DNA from: Ruminococcus albus AD2013
Lineage (GTDB): Bacteria; Bacillota; Clostridia; Oscillospirales; Ruminococcaceae
Reading direction: 5' to 3'
Assembly: GCF_000526775.1 (NCBI RefSeq)
Contig: NZ_JAGS01000001.1
Span: 1,116,001 to 1,180,000 of the forward strand
DNA length: 64,000 nt
Shown: in pieces, positions 17,878 through 25,112 of the stretch
How positions within the stretch are numbered: the stretch's first letter is position 1
Layout: each line of letters starts with the position of its first letter
Notes under the pieces: model-generated
Told to the model about the DNA's origin: nothing
Database searches by the model: none
What the model saw: only the letters and a program-made list of their open reading frames with translations
Made by a program: the position numbers and the translations under genes

Positions 17878-18840
17878 ATGTCAAATAAAAATATCAGAAC
17901 AGAAGATATGGATATCGACTCCGAGGACTACGAATACGAAAAAAAGCTGGCGGAGGAAGAAAAGCTGAAAAGACAGCAGGCCGAGGAAAAAGCCGCCGCA
18001 CAGAAAGCCGCTAAGGAAAAGCGTGAGCGTGAAGCCGAAAAGGAGCGTAACCGTCAGATAGAGGAGGAGCGCAGAGAACTTCTGAAAATGAAGTCGGGGC
18101 TGACCGCCGAAGAGGATTCGGAGCTGACGAAGAGCGAAGATACTTATGAAAAGCCCCACGGAAAAGCGGCAGTAGCCAATTTCTGGTACCACTATAAATT
18201 CATCGTAATATTCTCTTTCATCACACTGCTGGTAGTGGGATTCCTTATATACAGCGAAGCTACGAGAAAGCGCGACGATATCAGCATAATGATAATCACC
18301 GACAATGACCTGACACAGCGCACTGCCGAGGTCGAAGAATTTTTTGAAAAGTACACCGATGACATTGACGGCAACGGATATGTCCATGTGGGAATAATCG
18401 CAATACCCATAGGCAAGAATATCGACGCGGTGACAAAAAACACCTATACCCAGAAATTTCTTGCGGAGATACAGACAGGTGAGGGTATGATAGTTATTAC
18501 CGATTCCCACACCGAAGACCAGTTCATGTCGGTGATGAAGACCGACCTTGACAAGGATTTTCCGGGTAACAAGTACATCGACAAAGACGGTTTCAGCTTC
18601 AATTCAAAGGTGATGGCGGAAGAACTCAAATATGAACTTATGCCCAATGACGTGCATATGTCCATAAGGATACCGCAGGATACCATGGGTCTCAGCAAGG
18701 ACGAGGCGCAGAAATACTACGACGAGAGTTTTGAGGTATACAAGCGGATAGTCGAGGATATCACAAAACGCTGTGAGGAGACAAACGACCCCGGTCTTGA
18801 TACCGAGCCTGTAAAGTACGATACGGAAAGTTCCGAGTGA
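17878..18840 (+). CDS. Single-pass membrane protein with charged coiled-coil N-terminus, 320 aa
   Basis: Family not recognised. Residues 15-95 are a very charged Lys/Glu/Ala/Arg helix with heptad character. One membrane helix (FIVIFSFITLLVVGFLIYS) spans about 113-131. The remaining 190 residues would lie outside the cytoplasm and look like a folded alpha/beta domain (SIMIITDNDLTQRTAEVEEFF, VHVGIIAIPIGKN). The topology suggests a cytoplasmic coiled coil that signals to or organises something across the membrane. A TATAAT box and a GAAAGG ribosome site precede the ATG. It is followed by repeat sequences rather than a partner gene. Confidence 0.7.
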   Translation: MSNKNIRTEDMDIDSEDYEYEKKLAEEEKLKRQQAEEKAAAQKAAKEKREREAEKERNRQIEEERRELLKMKSGLTAEEDSELTKSEDTYEKPHGKAAVANFWYHYKFIVIFSFITLLVVGFLIYSEATRKRDDISIMIITDNDLTQRTAEVEEFFEKYTDDIDGNGYVHVGIIAIPIGKNIDAVTKNTYTQKFLAEIQTGEGMIVITDSHTEDQFMSVMKTDLDKDFPGNKYIDKDGFSFNSKVMAEELKYELMPNDVHMSIRIPQDTMGLSKDEAQKYYDESFEVYKRIVEDITKRCEETNDPGLDTEPVKYDTESSE

Positions 18841-18841
18841 T

Positions 18842-18868
18842 ACCAAAGTATACCAACTTATACCAACG
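18842..18868 (+). repeat. Short tandem TATACCAA repeat
   Basis: Three tandem TACCAA-type units (ATACCAAAGTATACCAACTT, then ATACCAACG) start just after the stop codon of the membrane protein. They share a word with the 20-bp repeat at 49248 and the TATACC-rich stretch near 54700. Confidence 0.5.
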
Positions 18869-18913
18869 ACTGCAAAGCTGCTGCCATATGTGCGGCACTG
18901 ATACAGAGGTTTT

Positions 18914-18958
18914 AAGCCATAGTATTGCTGATAAAAAAAATCAGCGCTACTGTGGCTT
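18914..18958 (+). repeat. GCCATAGTA palindrome, copy 1
   Basis: Nested inverted repeat: outer arms AAGCCATAGTA (18914-18924) and TACTGTGGCTT (18948-18958, one mismatch), inner arms GCTGAT/ATCAGC (18927-18932, 18940-18945). It ends in TTTT on the + strand. Related copies are at 29385 and 58084. Confidence 0.7.
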
Positions 18959-18963
18959 TTATA

Positions 18964-18992
18964 TTGACAAGGCAGAGTTGATATGCTATAAT
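18964..18992 (+). promoter_or_regulatory. Promoter of the 19.0-kb lipoprotein
   Basis: TTGACA (18964-18969) and TATAAT (18987-18992) are both perfect consensus boxes, 17 bases apart, starting six bases after the palindrome. Confidence 0.85.
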
Positions 18993-19033
18993 TACTACTG
19001 TCATAGTTCTGTGTTAATGGAGGATAGAACGCA

Positions 19034-19534
19034 ATGAGGGCACATTTCTCAATGTTAATTACAAGTCTGATTGCAGTCATTTCGTGTATCATCCTTTCAG
19101 GATGTACTGTTACTATTAAGGATGATCATGCCGGTTCCGCAAATAACGATAGTGAGATCGTTTCGATCAATATACACGAAACAGGTGGAGAAGATGGCAG
19201 AGATATTGAATGGAAGGTTTATTCTCAGGATGATAAATATCTACTGTCATATTCGGATCACAGAAAAACATACGGTGAACCCTCTGAAGGTATTTTTGAG
19301 ATCACGGAACAGGAATACAAAAATATAATGGATCTTGACTATGAAAAATTCATTGATGAATATGATGAAAGCTTCTGGAAAAATGTTGCAGATGCGATAT
19401 GTTTCCAGTCAACCATTACTTACAGAAACAGTTATGAGAAAACAACCAATGCATCCATGACAGAGGCAACCGTTAAATTGACCAAATTATTATACGAATA
19501 CAAGAACAAGCAGACATCATCAAATATAGATTGA
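19034..19534 (+). CDS. Putative lipoprotein, 166 aa
   Basis: Exported lipoprotein of unknown function. The signal peptide ends in the lipobox LSGC, with the lipidated Cys near residue 24, and is followed by a hydrophilic domain of about 140 residues with mixed beta (IEWKVYSQDDKYLLSYS) and helical segments (TEQEYKNIMDLDYEKFIDEY). It is less GC-rich than the neighbouring enzymes. GGAGG at 19023 lies about nine bases before the ATG, and it has its own perfect promoter and a following hairpin, so it is an autonomous unit. It lies between two 15-bp direct repeats. I do not recognise the family. Confidence 0.72.
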   Translation: MRAHFSMLITSLIAVISCIILSGCTVTIKDDHAGSANNDSEIVSINIHETGGEDGRDIEWKVYSQDDKYLLSYSDHRKTYGEPSEGIFEITEQEYKNIMDLDYEKFIDEYDESFWKNVADAICFQSTITYRNSYEKTTNASMTEATVKLTKLLYEYKNKQTSSNID

Positions 19535-19557
19535 CCTAAACAGATCAGTAGAAGAAC

Positions 19558-19594
19558 TTGCCCCTGAACGATTTTTCAAAACGCTCAGGGGCAA
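19558..19594 (+). terminator. Hairpin after the lipoprotein
   Basis: Perfect 10-bp stem TTGCCCCTGA (19558-19567) with TCAGGGGCAA (19585-19594). No U-tract follows, so it may be a weak terminator or an RNA-stabilising structure. Confidence 0.5.
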
Positions 19595-19649
19595 AACTGA
19601 TATATGGACATTTGCCATATGTGCGGCTGCTTTTTTTAAGGAGAAGAAA

Positions 19650-20297
19650 ATGAAAAAGAAAATAATATCCGCGATAATGCTTGCCTGCATGCTTACCGCC
19701 TGCGGGAATAATGTTACCAAAAATGATGTGACAGAAAGTTCTGCCAAAACAGAAATACCATCTGTTACAGAAAAGGAATCATCTGCTGAAAGCATTGCCG
19801 AAAGTGTTGCGGAAAGCGTTCAGGAAGAAGCAGAAAGTTCATATGCGGAAATCATCGAAGATATCGTTGAGGAAATGAACGAGGAAGCCGAGGAGGAGAA
19901 AGGTCTGCTGACAAGCGCCGAGGATATACACCTGACCGACGTTGACGGGTGGGAAACGAATTACTCATTCGAGTATAGCGGCGAAACTTACAGCGCTGTA
20001 TACACTCCCGATAACTGGAAGATAATCGATTCCTACAAGATAACCAGTGAGGAGGATATGATAATCATCTGCGGTGCCCTTGCAGATATACACCCTGTAC
20101 ACGGCAGTGACGGCGAAAGCTACCGCACCCCCGAGGATATGGCTTACGAATGGGTACAGCACAACATCGCCTACGATATACTCCCCGATGACAACAGCTG
20201 GAAATCCAACGCCAAGGACGTTGACATCAATCCCGCCGACCAGAACAAAAGCCTTTACGAGATGTACAAAAGCAAAACAGGCGGAAGTCTCTCGTAA
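19650..20297 (+). CDS. Acidic lipoprotein, 215 aa
   Basis: The lipobox MLTAC places the lipidated cysteine at residue 18. Residues 25-90 are a Ser/Glu/Ala-rich spacer with repeats of AESIAESVAESV type. The C-terminal domain (about 95-200) starts DVDGWETNYSFEYSGETYSA and contains many aromatic and acidic residues. AAGGAG lies seven bases before the ATG. No enzyme motif is evident. It resembles other small surface lipoproteins with an acidic stalk in this window (13750), but the folded domains differ. Function unknown. Confidence 0.72.
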   Translation: MKKKIISAIMLACMLTACGNNVTKNDVTESSAKTEIPSVTEKESSAESIAESVAESVQEEAESSYAEIIEDIVEEMNEEAEEEKGLLTSAEDIHLTDVDGWETNYSFEYSGETYSAVYTPDNWKIIDSYKITSEEDMIIICGALADIHPVHGSDGESYRTPEDMAYEWVQHNIAYDILPDDNSWKSNAKDVDINPADQNKSLYEMYKSKTGGSLS

Positions 20298-20331
20298 AGA
20301 TAATATATTTATATAGGATTATATATTTATA

Positions 20332-20381
20332 TTGACACTTCACTGTAAAAGTGGTATATTGTAATAAACCAATAGTTATTA
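20332..20381 (+). promoter_or_regulatory. Promoter and candidate operator of the NAD operon
   Basis: TTGACA (20332-20337) and TATATT (20355-20360) are 17 bases apart. Just downstream, over the expected transcription start, lies an inverted repeat TAATAA (20362-20367) and TTATTA (20376-20381) with an 8-base spacer. NrtR-type regulators bind near such positions, so autoregulation is plausible. Confidence 0.6.
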
Positions 20382-20401
20382 TCTTTTTGTTACAATGAGA
20401 G

Positions 20402-21160
20402 GTGAGCGACCTGTATTCACTTGAAAATTACGACAGACCATCAGTGGCGGCAGATGCTGTGGTATTCGGTATCGACAATATCAAGGCTGAGGACAAGAAA
20501 AATCTTGACACGAAAAAGCTGAAGCTTCTGCTGGTAAAACGCGGCGAAGAACCCTTTATGGGGAGCTATTCCCTGCCCGGAGGATTTCTGCGAAAGGGCG
20601 AGACCATAGAAGAAGCCGCAGTAAGAGAACTGCAAGAAGAAGCGGGAGTGAATGAACCCAAGCTGATAAATCTGGGAGTTTACAGCAGACCCGACCGCGA
20701 CCCGAGAGGGTGGATAATCTCCTGCTGTTTTATTGCTTTGACCAACACAGTGGAACTTTCCACAGCGGCGGGTTCCGATGCGGAATCAGCCCACTGGCTG
20801 GACCTTGAAGCCACGGATACCGATGAGGGTCTTACGCTGAAACTTCACTATAATGGCGAAGTGGTGTACGAATATTCATGCGGAAAAACACTGTCGGACA
20901 AACTGGCATTCGACCACGGCAATATGATACTCGACGCATTCCTGAAACTGCGTGACGAGGTGATAAACCACGATATGATATTCGGACTTATGCCCGAATA
21001 CTTTACCATCTCAGACCTCCAGCAGCCCTACGAAGCCATCACGGGTATACATATTTCCCCTCAGGGATTTAGGAAAAAAGTGATAGGCAAGCTCACGGAA
21101 ACAGAGTTTTTCGATGAAGCCGCGGCACACAGGACATCAAAGCTTTACCGAAAGGCGTGA
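20402..21160 (+). CDS. Nudix domain plus winged helix protein, NrtR-like, 252 aa
   Basis: Either a Nudix hydrolase of ADP-ribose or an NrtR-type regulator that uses a Nudix domain to sense an NAD-related ligand. The N-terminal domain has a complete Nudix box (GGFLRKGETIEEAAVREL then QEEAGV, about 60-83), so hydrolysis could be retained; many true NrtR repressors have lost it. The C-terminal third (about 185-250, ISDLQQPYEAITG through FRKKVIGKL) matches the winged helix typical of the group. The genes after it are NADAR and NadE, which fits NAD control. The start is uncertain: GTG at 20402 overlaps the GAGAGG site and no better in-frame codon with ideal spacing is seen. Confidence 0.85.
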   Translation: MSDLYSLENYDRPSVAADAVVFGIDNIKAEDKKNLDTKKLKLLLVKRGEEPFMGSYSLPGGFLRKGETIEEAAVRELQEEAGVNEPKLINLGVYSRPDRDPRGWIISCCFIALTNTVELSTAAGSDAESAHWLDLEATDTDEGLTLKLHYNGEVVYEYSCGKTLSDKLAFDHGNMILDAFLKLRDEVINHDMIFGLMPEYFTISDLQQPYEAITGIHISPQGFRKKVIGKLTETEFFDEAAAHRTSKLYRKA

Positions 21161-21180
21161 CCCGAATAAGAGGTGTCGGT

Positions 21181-21597
21181 ATGATAGACAGATTCACGGA
21201 CGAATATTTTTTCCTGAGCAATTTTTACGAAAGCAAGGTGACCTTTGAGGGTATCACCTATCTTAATAACGAAGCCGCTTTTCAGGCGATGAAGACCCTC
21301 GATGAAAGCGAGCGCAGGTCTTTCGCGGGACTTGACCCCGATTCTGCAAAAAGGGCGGGGAGAAAAGTCAGCCTGAGAAGTGACTGGGAAGAAGTAAAGA
21401 CAGATCTGATGTATGAGATATGCAAGGCAAAATTCACGCAGAATAAAGACCTTGCAGAAAAGCTTCTTGCAACGGGTGACGAAGAACTCGTTGAGGGCAA
21501 CGACTGGAATGATCGGATCTGGGGAAAAGTCAACGGACAGGGCGAGAACCGTCTTGGTATAATACTTATGAAAGTCAGAGAGGAGCTTAGACTATGA
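21181..21597 (+). CDS. NADAR-family (YbiA-like) protein, 138 aa
   Basis: Predicted N-glycosidase of the NADAR fold, a family acting on NAD-, ADP-ribose- or riboflavin-pathway N-glycosidic bonds. The sequence follows the family closely: start MIDRFTDEYFFLSNFYES, then TYLNNEAAFQAMKT, DPDSAKRAGRKVSLRSDW, MYEICKAKFTQN and GNDWNDRIWGKV. The ATG at 21181 is chosen over a GTG at 21157 because it has AGAGGTG upstream and gives the family N-terminus. It lies 20 bases after the Nudix gene and overlaps nadE by four bases, so all three are one operon. In some bacteria NADAR proteins remove ADP-ribose from guanine as antitoxins; no DarT-like toxin is seen here. Confidence 0.85.
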   Translation: MIDRFTDEYFFLSNFYESKVTFEGITYLNNEAAFQAMKTLDESERRSFAGLDPDSAKRAGRKVSLRSDWEEVKTDLMYEICKAKFTQNKDLAEKLLATGDEELVEGNDWNDRIWGKVNGQGENRLGIILMKVREELRL

Positions 21598-22343
21598 GCA
21601 ATTTCGATGCAAAAAAGGTCAAGGACGAAGTTATCAAATGGATAAGAGAGTATTTTGAGGCGAACGCGACCCCCACAACAAAGGCTGTACTCGGTATCTC
21701 GGGCGGCAAGGACAGTTCCGTAGCTGCGGCGCTTTGCGTTGAAGCACTGGGCAAGGACAGAGTCATCGGTGTGCTGATGCCACAGGGAGAGCAGTTCGAT
21801 ATTGACTGCAGCAAAAAGCTGGTGGCACATCTGGGTATAAAAAGCTACGAGATAAATGTTGGCAGTACAGTTTCCGCACTGCTGGGTGAGATCGGCAACG
21901 CTCTTGAAGTATCTGAGCAGGCTAGGGTGAACACTCCCCCGAGAATAAGAATGTCCACACTTTACGCAGTTGCAGCCTGTGTTGGCGGTCGTGTGGTTAA
22001 CACCTGCAATATGTCCGAGGACTGGGTGGGCTACTCCACAAAATTCGGTGATGCCGCAGGCGATTTCAGCCCCCTCTCCGAACTCTGTGTACGTGAAGTC
22101 ATAGCTATTGGTGACGAGCTGGGTCTGCCCTATGAGCTTACTCACAAAACGCCTATCGACGGTCTTTGCGGAAAGACAGACGAGGACAATCTGGGATTTA
22201 CCTATGCAGAGCTTGACAGCTACATCAGAAAAGAGACAGACCTCTCCGACAAGCCTGAGCTGAAAGCCCGCATCGACGGTATGCACGCAAGAAATCTGCA
22301 CAAGCTTCTGCCCATGCCGAAATTTGAATATGACCCCGAATAA
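21594..22343 (+). CDS. nadE: NH3-dependent NAD synthetase, 249 aa
   Basis: Last step of NAD synthesis: amidation of nicotinate adenine dinucleotide with ammonia and ATP in the cytoplasm. The PP-loop SGGKDSSVAAALC (about 35-47) binds ATP. The NaAD-binding region is visible as NTPPRIRMSTLYAVA and NTCNMSEDWVGYSTKFGDAAGD. There is no N-terminal glutaminase domain, and length matches the short ammonia-using form. The start overlaps the NADAR stop (ATGA). A strong terminator follows. Placement behind a Nudix/winged-helix regulator and NADAR gives a compact NAD homeostasis operon. Confidence 0.95.
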   Translation: MSNFDAKKVKDEVIKWIREYFEANATPTTKAVLGISGGKDSSVAAALCVEALGKDRVIGVLMPQGEQFDIDCSKKLVAHLGIKSYEINVGSTVSALLGEIGNALEVSEQARVNTPPRIRMSTLYAVAACVGGRVVNTCNMSEDWVGYSTKFGDAAGDFSPLSELCVREVIAIGDELGLPYELTHKTPIDGLCGKTDEDNLGFTYAELDSYIRKETDLSDKPELKARIDGMHARNLHKLLPMPKFEYDPE

Positions 22344-22358
22344 GTTCATGATAACATC

Positions 22359-22390
22359 AAAGGCACTTCCCTGCTGTTGGAAGTGCCTTT
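22359..22390. terminator. Bidirectional terminator between nadE and pepT
   Basis: Perfect 12-bp stem AAAGGCACTTCC (22359-22370) with GGAAGTGCCTTT (22379-22390), with T-rich sequence following on both strands. It serves the convergent nadE and pepT transcripts. Confidence 0.88.
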
Positions 22391-22396
22391 TACTGT

Positions 22397-23623
22397 TTAT
22401 ACGGTCTCGGTCAGCATGACCAGAAGTTCACATATCTTTTCCATAGACTCAACACAGCAGTATTCGTATCTGCCGTGGTAGTTGTGTCCACCTGTGCATA
22501 TATTCGGGCAGGGCAGACCCTTGAATGAAAGGCTTGAACCGTCGGTGCCGCCGCGGATAGGCTGTATCTTCGGTTCGACCCCCAGCTTTTTCATGCAGTC
22601 GGAAACATTCTCCACAAGGAACATGAAATCGGGTTCTATCTTCTCGCGCATATTGTAGTAGGTATCCTTGACCACGGCGGTGACGGTACCCTCGCCGTAT
22701 CTCAGGTTCAGGATATCCGCAAGCTTCGTGATAAGGGCTTTTTTCGCTTCAAACTTCGCCCTGTCGTGGTCGCGGATAAGGTATGAAAGTGACGCGCTTT
22801 CAGTACTGCCCGTGATGTTCATAAGGTGGAAGAACCCTTCCCTGCCCTCGGTGAATTCGGGTTTCTGTTCGGGAGGCAGAAGACTGTCAAACTCTGCCGC
22901 GATACGTGCGGCGTTTATCATCTTGTTCTTGGCTTCACCCGTATGCACATTCACGCCCTTCACAGTTATATCAGCAGATGCGGCATTGAAGGTCTCGTAT
23001 TCAAGCTCGCCGATACCGCCGCCATCAACGGTGTAGGCGTAGTCAGCCCCGAACCTTTTAAGGTCGAAATTATCGGTACCTGCGCCTATCTCCTCATCGG
23101 GGGTGAAAGCTATGGCTATATCGCCGTGCTTGATGCTGTCATCGGTAAGCAGGCGGTGAGCCATTGTCATTATCTCGGCGACACCTGCCTTGTCATCTGC
23201 ACCAAGCAGGGTCGTTCCATCGGTGACTATCAGCGACTGACCGATATAGTCTTTAATTTCGGGGAATACCGATGTTTTAAGGACTATCCCCTGTTCGACG
23301 TTGAGTGTGATATCCCCACCGTCATAGTTTTCGATGATACGGGGCTTTACGTTCTCCCCCGATGCTTCGGGTGAAGTATCCATATGCGAAATAAATCCAA
23401 GAGTATACGAACGCATACCACCGTCATTCGCAGGTATACGAGCGTATACGTAGCAATACGACTCATCGAGGTACACATCTTCCGCTCCCATATCGGTGAG
23501 TTCCTTGTACAGCAGTCTTGCCAGTTCGAACTGTTTTGCAGTGCTGGGCTGTGTCTGCGCATCCTCATCGGACTGCGTATCTATCTTTACGTATCTTAAA
23601 AATCTTTCTATAACTTCTGTCAT
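22397..23623 (-). CDS. pepT: Peptidase T (tripeptide aminopeptidase, M20B), 408 aa
   Basis: Cytoplasmic zinc aminopeptidase that releases the N-terminal residue of tripeptides. M20 metal and catalytic motifs are in place: FISHMDTSPEASG near 78, LGADDKAGVAEI near 140, FTPDEEIGAGTDNF near 175, YTVDGGGIGELEYETFNAA near 195, and the C-terminal IRGGTDGSSLSFKG and CTGGHNYHG. Length equals E. coli PepT. It is transcribed alone from a weakly defined promoter; copy D of the structured repeat lies just upstream. The coding sequence between 23400 and 23465 contains several GTATACG words. Confidence 0.95.
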   Translation of the reverse strand: MTEVIERFLRYVKIDTQSDEDAQTQPSTAKQFELARLLYKELTDMGAEDVYLDESYCYVYARIPANDGGMRSYTLGFISHMDTSPEASGENVKPRIIENYDGGDITLNVEQGIVLKTSVFPEIKDYIGQSLIVTDGTTLLGADDKAGVAEIMTMAHRLLTDDSIKHGDIAIAFTPDEEIGAGTDNFDLKRFGADYAYTVDGGGIGELEYETFNAASADITVKGVNVHTGEAKNKMINAARIAAEFDSLLPPEQKPEFTEGREGFFHLMNITGSTESASLSYLIRDHDRAKFEAKKALITKLADILNLRYGEGTVTAVVKDTYYNMREKIEPDFMFLVENVSDCMKKLGVEPKIQPIRGGTDGSSLSFKGLPCPNICTGGHNYHGRYEYCCVESMEKICELLVMLTETV

Positions 23624-23693
23624 ATCTATCCTCCATTATTTAACCAACGAACCGCGGTGCAAATGTAAGCTTGCTAAACTGCCAAAGAGGAAA

Positions 23694-24005
23694 TTTTTCG
23701 CCCCTCAGCTGCGACTGCGTCGGCAGCGACCTCGGGTCGAGCCGTCAAAGACGCTTACGCTGTTTGACGGCGGGCGCGGCAATAATTTACGCGGATAGTT
23801 TGAGCGTGGACGGTCGTTTGTCCACGCTCTGGATGTCTTTATTACCGCGCCTATTTTTGAGGTCGATAGTTTGTTTTACTCTTACAGTTCGCTTTGAATT
23901 TTGGTTTTACGCCTTGGTGATTGAGGGCTCTGCCCTCAAACTCCCGCAAGCCTTTCGCGAAAGGCTTGAGCCAAAGCTCACCTCTTTGGCTGGTTACGGT
24001 TGGTT
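23694..24005 (+). repeat. Structured intergenic repeat, copy D
   Basis: Order of hairpins as in copy A. It opens with the GC-rich block shared with B (about 23698-23740, containing GCTGCGACTGCGTCGGCAGC). The variable hairpin has a third set of paired arms (CCGTCAAA with TTTGACGG, about 23742-23770). The outer stem is 23773-23785 with 23839-23851 (one mismatch), the inner 23802-23811 with 23820-23829. GAGGGCTCTGCCCTC and GCCTTTCGCGAAAGGC follow. It ends at the stop codon of pfkA. Confidence 0.85.
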
Positions 24006-24006
24006 G

Positions 24007-25083
24007 TTACTTATCTCCAAATGATACTCCCAGTGCTTTGGCGTATTTTACCATCTGGTCGTCCTCGGGGACGAACTTTGTTTTGCCTGCAACGTCTTCA
24101 AGCTTATTCTCGGATACTACTTCCTTTATCATAGCTACTGCGTAGCCGTACTTTTCCTTAGCTACGAGTTCAGCCGCGTGTACGCCGAACTTTGTTGCGA
24201 GAACTCTGTCGTAAGCCGATGGGCTTCCGCCGCGGAGCATATGACCGGGTATGCACACTCTGGTCTCTCTGCCTGTCATCTGCTCTATCTGCTTGGCTAT
24301 ACGTGCGGTGGCAGTGGTTATGCCCTGCTCAGCACGGAGCTTAGCTCTCTCCTTCTTCTTCATCTTGGCTTCTTCCTTATCGAAAGCGCCCTCTGCGACT
24401 GCCATAATGGAAAATCCCTTGGAATCACGGCGTTCACAGGCTGCGGCAAGCTTTTCAATATCGTAGGGTATCTCGGGGATAACTATCATATCAGCACCGC
24501 CTGCTATACCCGAATAAAGTGTCAGCCAGCCCGCCTTATTGCCCATTATCTCAGCAACAAGTATACGGCCGTGAGAGTTAGCTGTAGAATGCAGTCTGTC
24601 GATGACATCGGTAGCGGTATCAACTGCGGTGTGGAAACCGAAAGTTACGCTGGTGCCCCAGATATCGTTATCTATTGTCTTTGGCAGACCGATAACGTTA
24701 AGTCCTTCGCTTGACAGCAGATTGGCGGTCTTGTGAGTGCCGTTTCCGCCCAGTGTCAGCAGACAATCCAGCTTCTGCTTTTTGTAGGTGGCTTTCATCG
24801 CCTTGACCTTATCGACCTTATCTTCTTCGATGACCTGCATCATCTTGAAAGGTGTTCTCTTTGTACCGAAGATAGTACCGCCTGTGGTCAGTATGCCCGA
24901 AAAATCCGACTGGTTCATCTCCTTGCAAAGACCATTTATCAGACCGAAATAACCATCATGTATACCGATTATCTCAACGTCCTCGCCGAACTTTTCATAA
25001 CAAGCCTTGGCAACGCCTCTGATAGTTGCGTTAAGTCCGGGGCAGTCGCCGCCGCTTGTGAGTATACCAATCCTTCTCTTCAT
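24007..25083 (-). CDS. pfkA: Phosphofructokinase of atypical substrate type, 358 aa
   Basis: Phosphorylates fructose 6-phosphate in glycolysis. The fold is clear: ILTSGGDCPGLNATIRG at the start, TIDNDIWGTSVTFGFHTAVDT, EIMGNKAGW, and PGHMLRGGSPSAYDR. Two specificity positions are unusual. The phosphodonor loop reads GGNGT (112-116) instead of GGDGS or GGDDT, replacing the usual metal-binding Asp by Asn114. The next loop reads PKTIDND with Lys135, which is typical of pyrophosphate- or mixed-type enzymes, whereas ATP-type enzymes have Gly. Gly115 is ATP-like. The phosphodonor therefore cannot be assigned from sequence. AAAGGA precedes the ATG; the chemoreceptor gene lies 29 bases upstream on the same strand, so they may be co-transcribed. 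Confidence 0.9.
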   Translation of the reverse strand: MKRRIGILTSGGDCPGLNATIRGVAKACYEKFGEDVEIIGIHDGYFGLINGLCKEMNQSDFSGILTTGGTIFGTKRTPFKMMQVIEEDKVDKVKAMKATYKKQKLDCLLTLGGNGTHKTANLLSSEGLNVIGLPKTIDNDIWGTSVTFGFHTAVDTATDVIDRLHSTANSHGRILVAEIMGNKAGWLTLYSGIAGGADMIVIPEIPYDIEKLAAACERRDSKGFSIMAVAEGAFDKEEAKMKKKERAKLRAEQGITTATARIAKQIEQMTGRETRVCIPGHMLRGGSPSAYDRVLATKFGVHAAELVAKEKYGYAVAMIKEVVSENKLEDVAGKTKFVPEDDQMVKYAKALGVSFGDK

Positions 25084-25112
25084 ATCCGATCAAATCCTTT
25101 CTGTTATCATCG

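Larger units (their letters stand above)
18882..19627 (+). repeat. 15-bp direct repeats bracketing a lipoprotein gene
   Basis: The 15-mer TGCCATATGTGCGGC occurs at 18882-18896 and again at 19613-19627 in the same orientation. Between them lie a nested palindrome, a promoter, a lower-GC lipoprotein gene and its hairpin. Such a pair could mark an insertion or a recombination substrate, or be chance. Confidence 0.45.
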
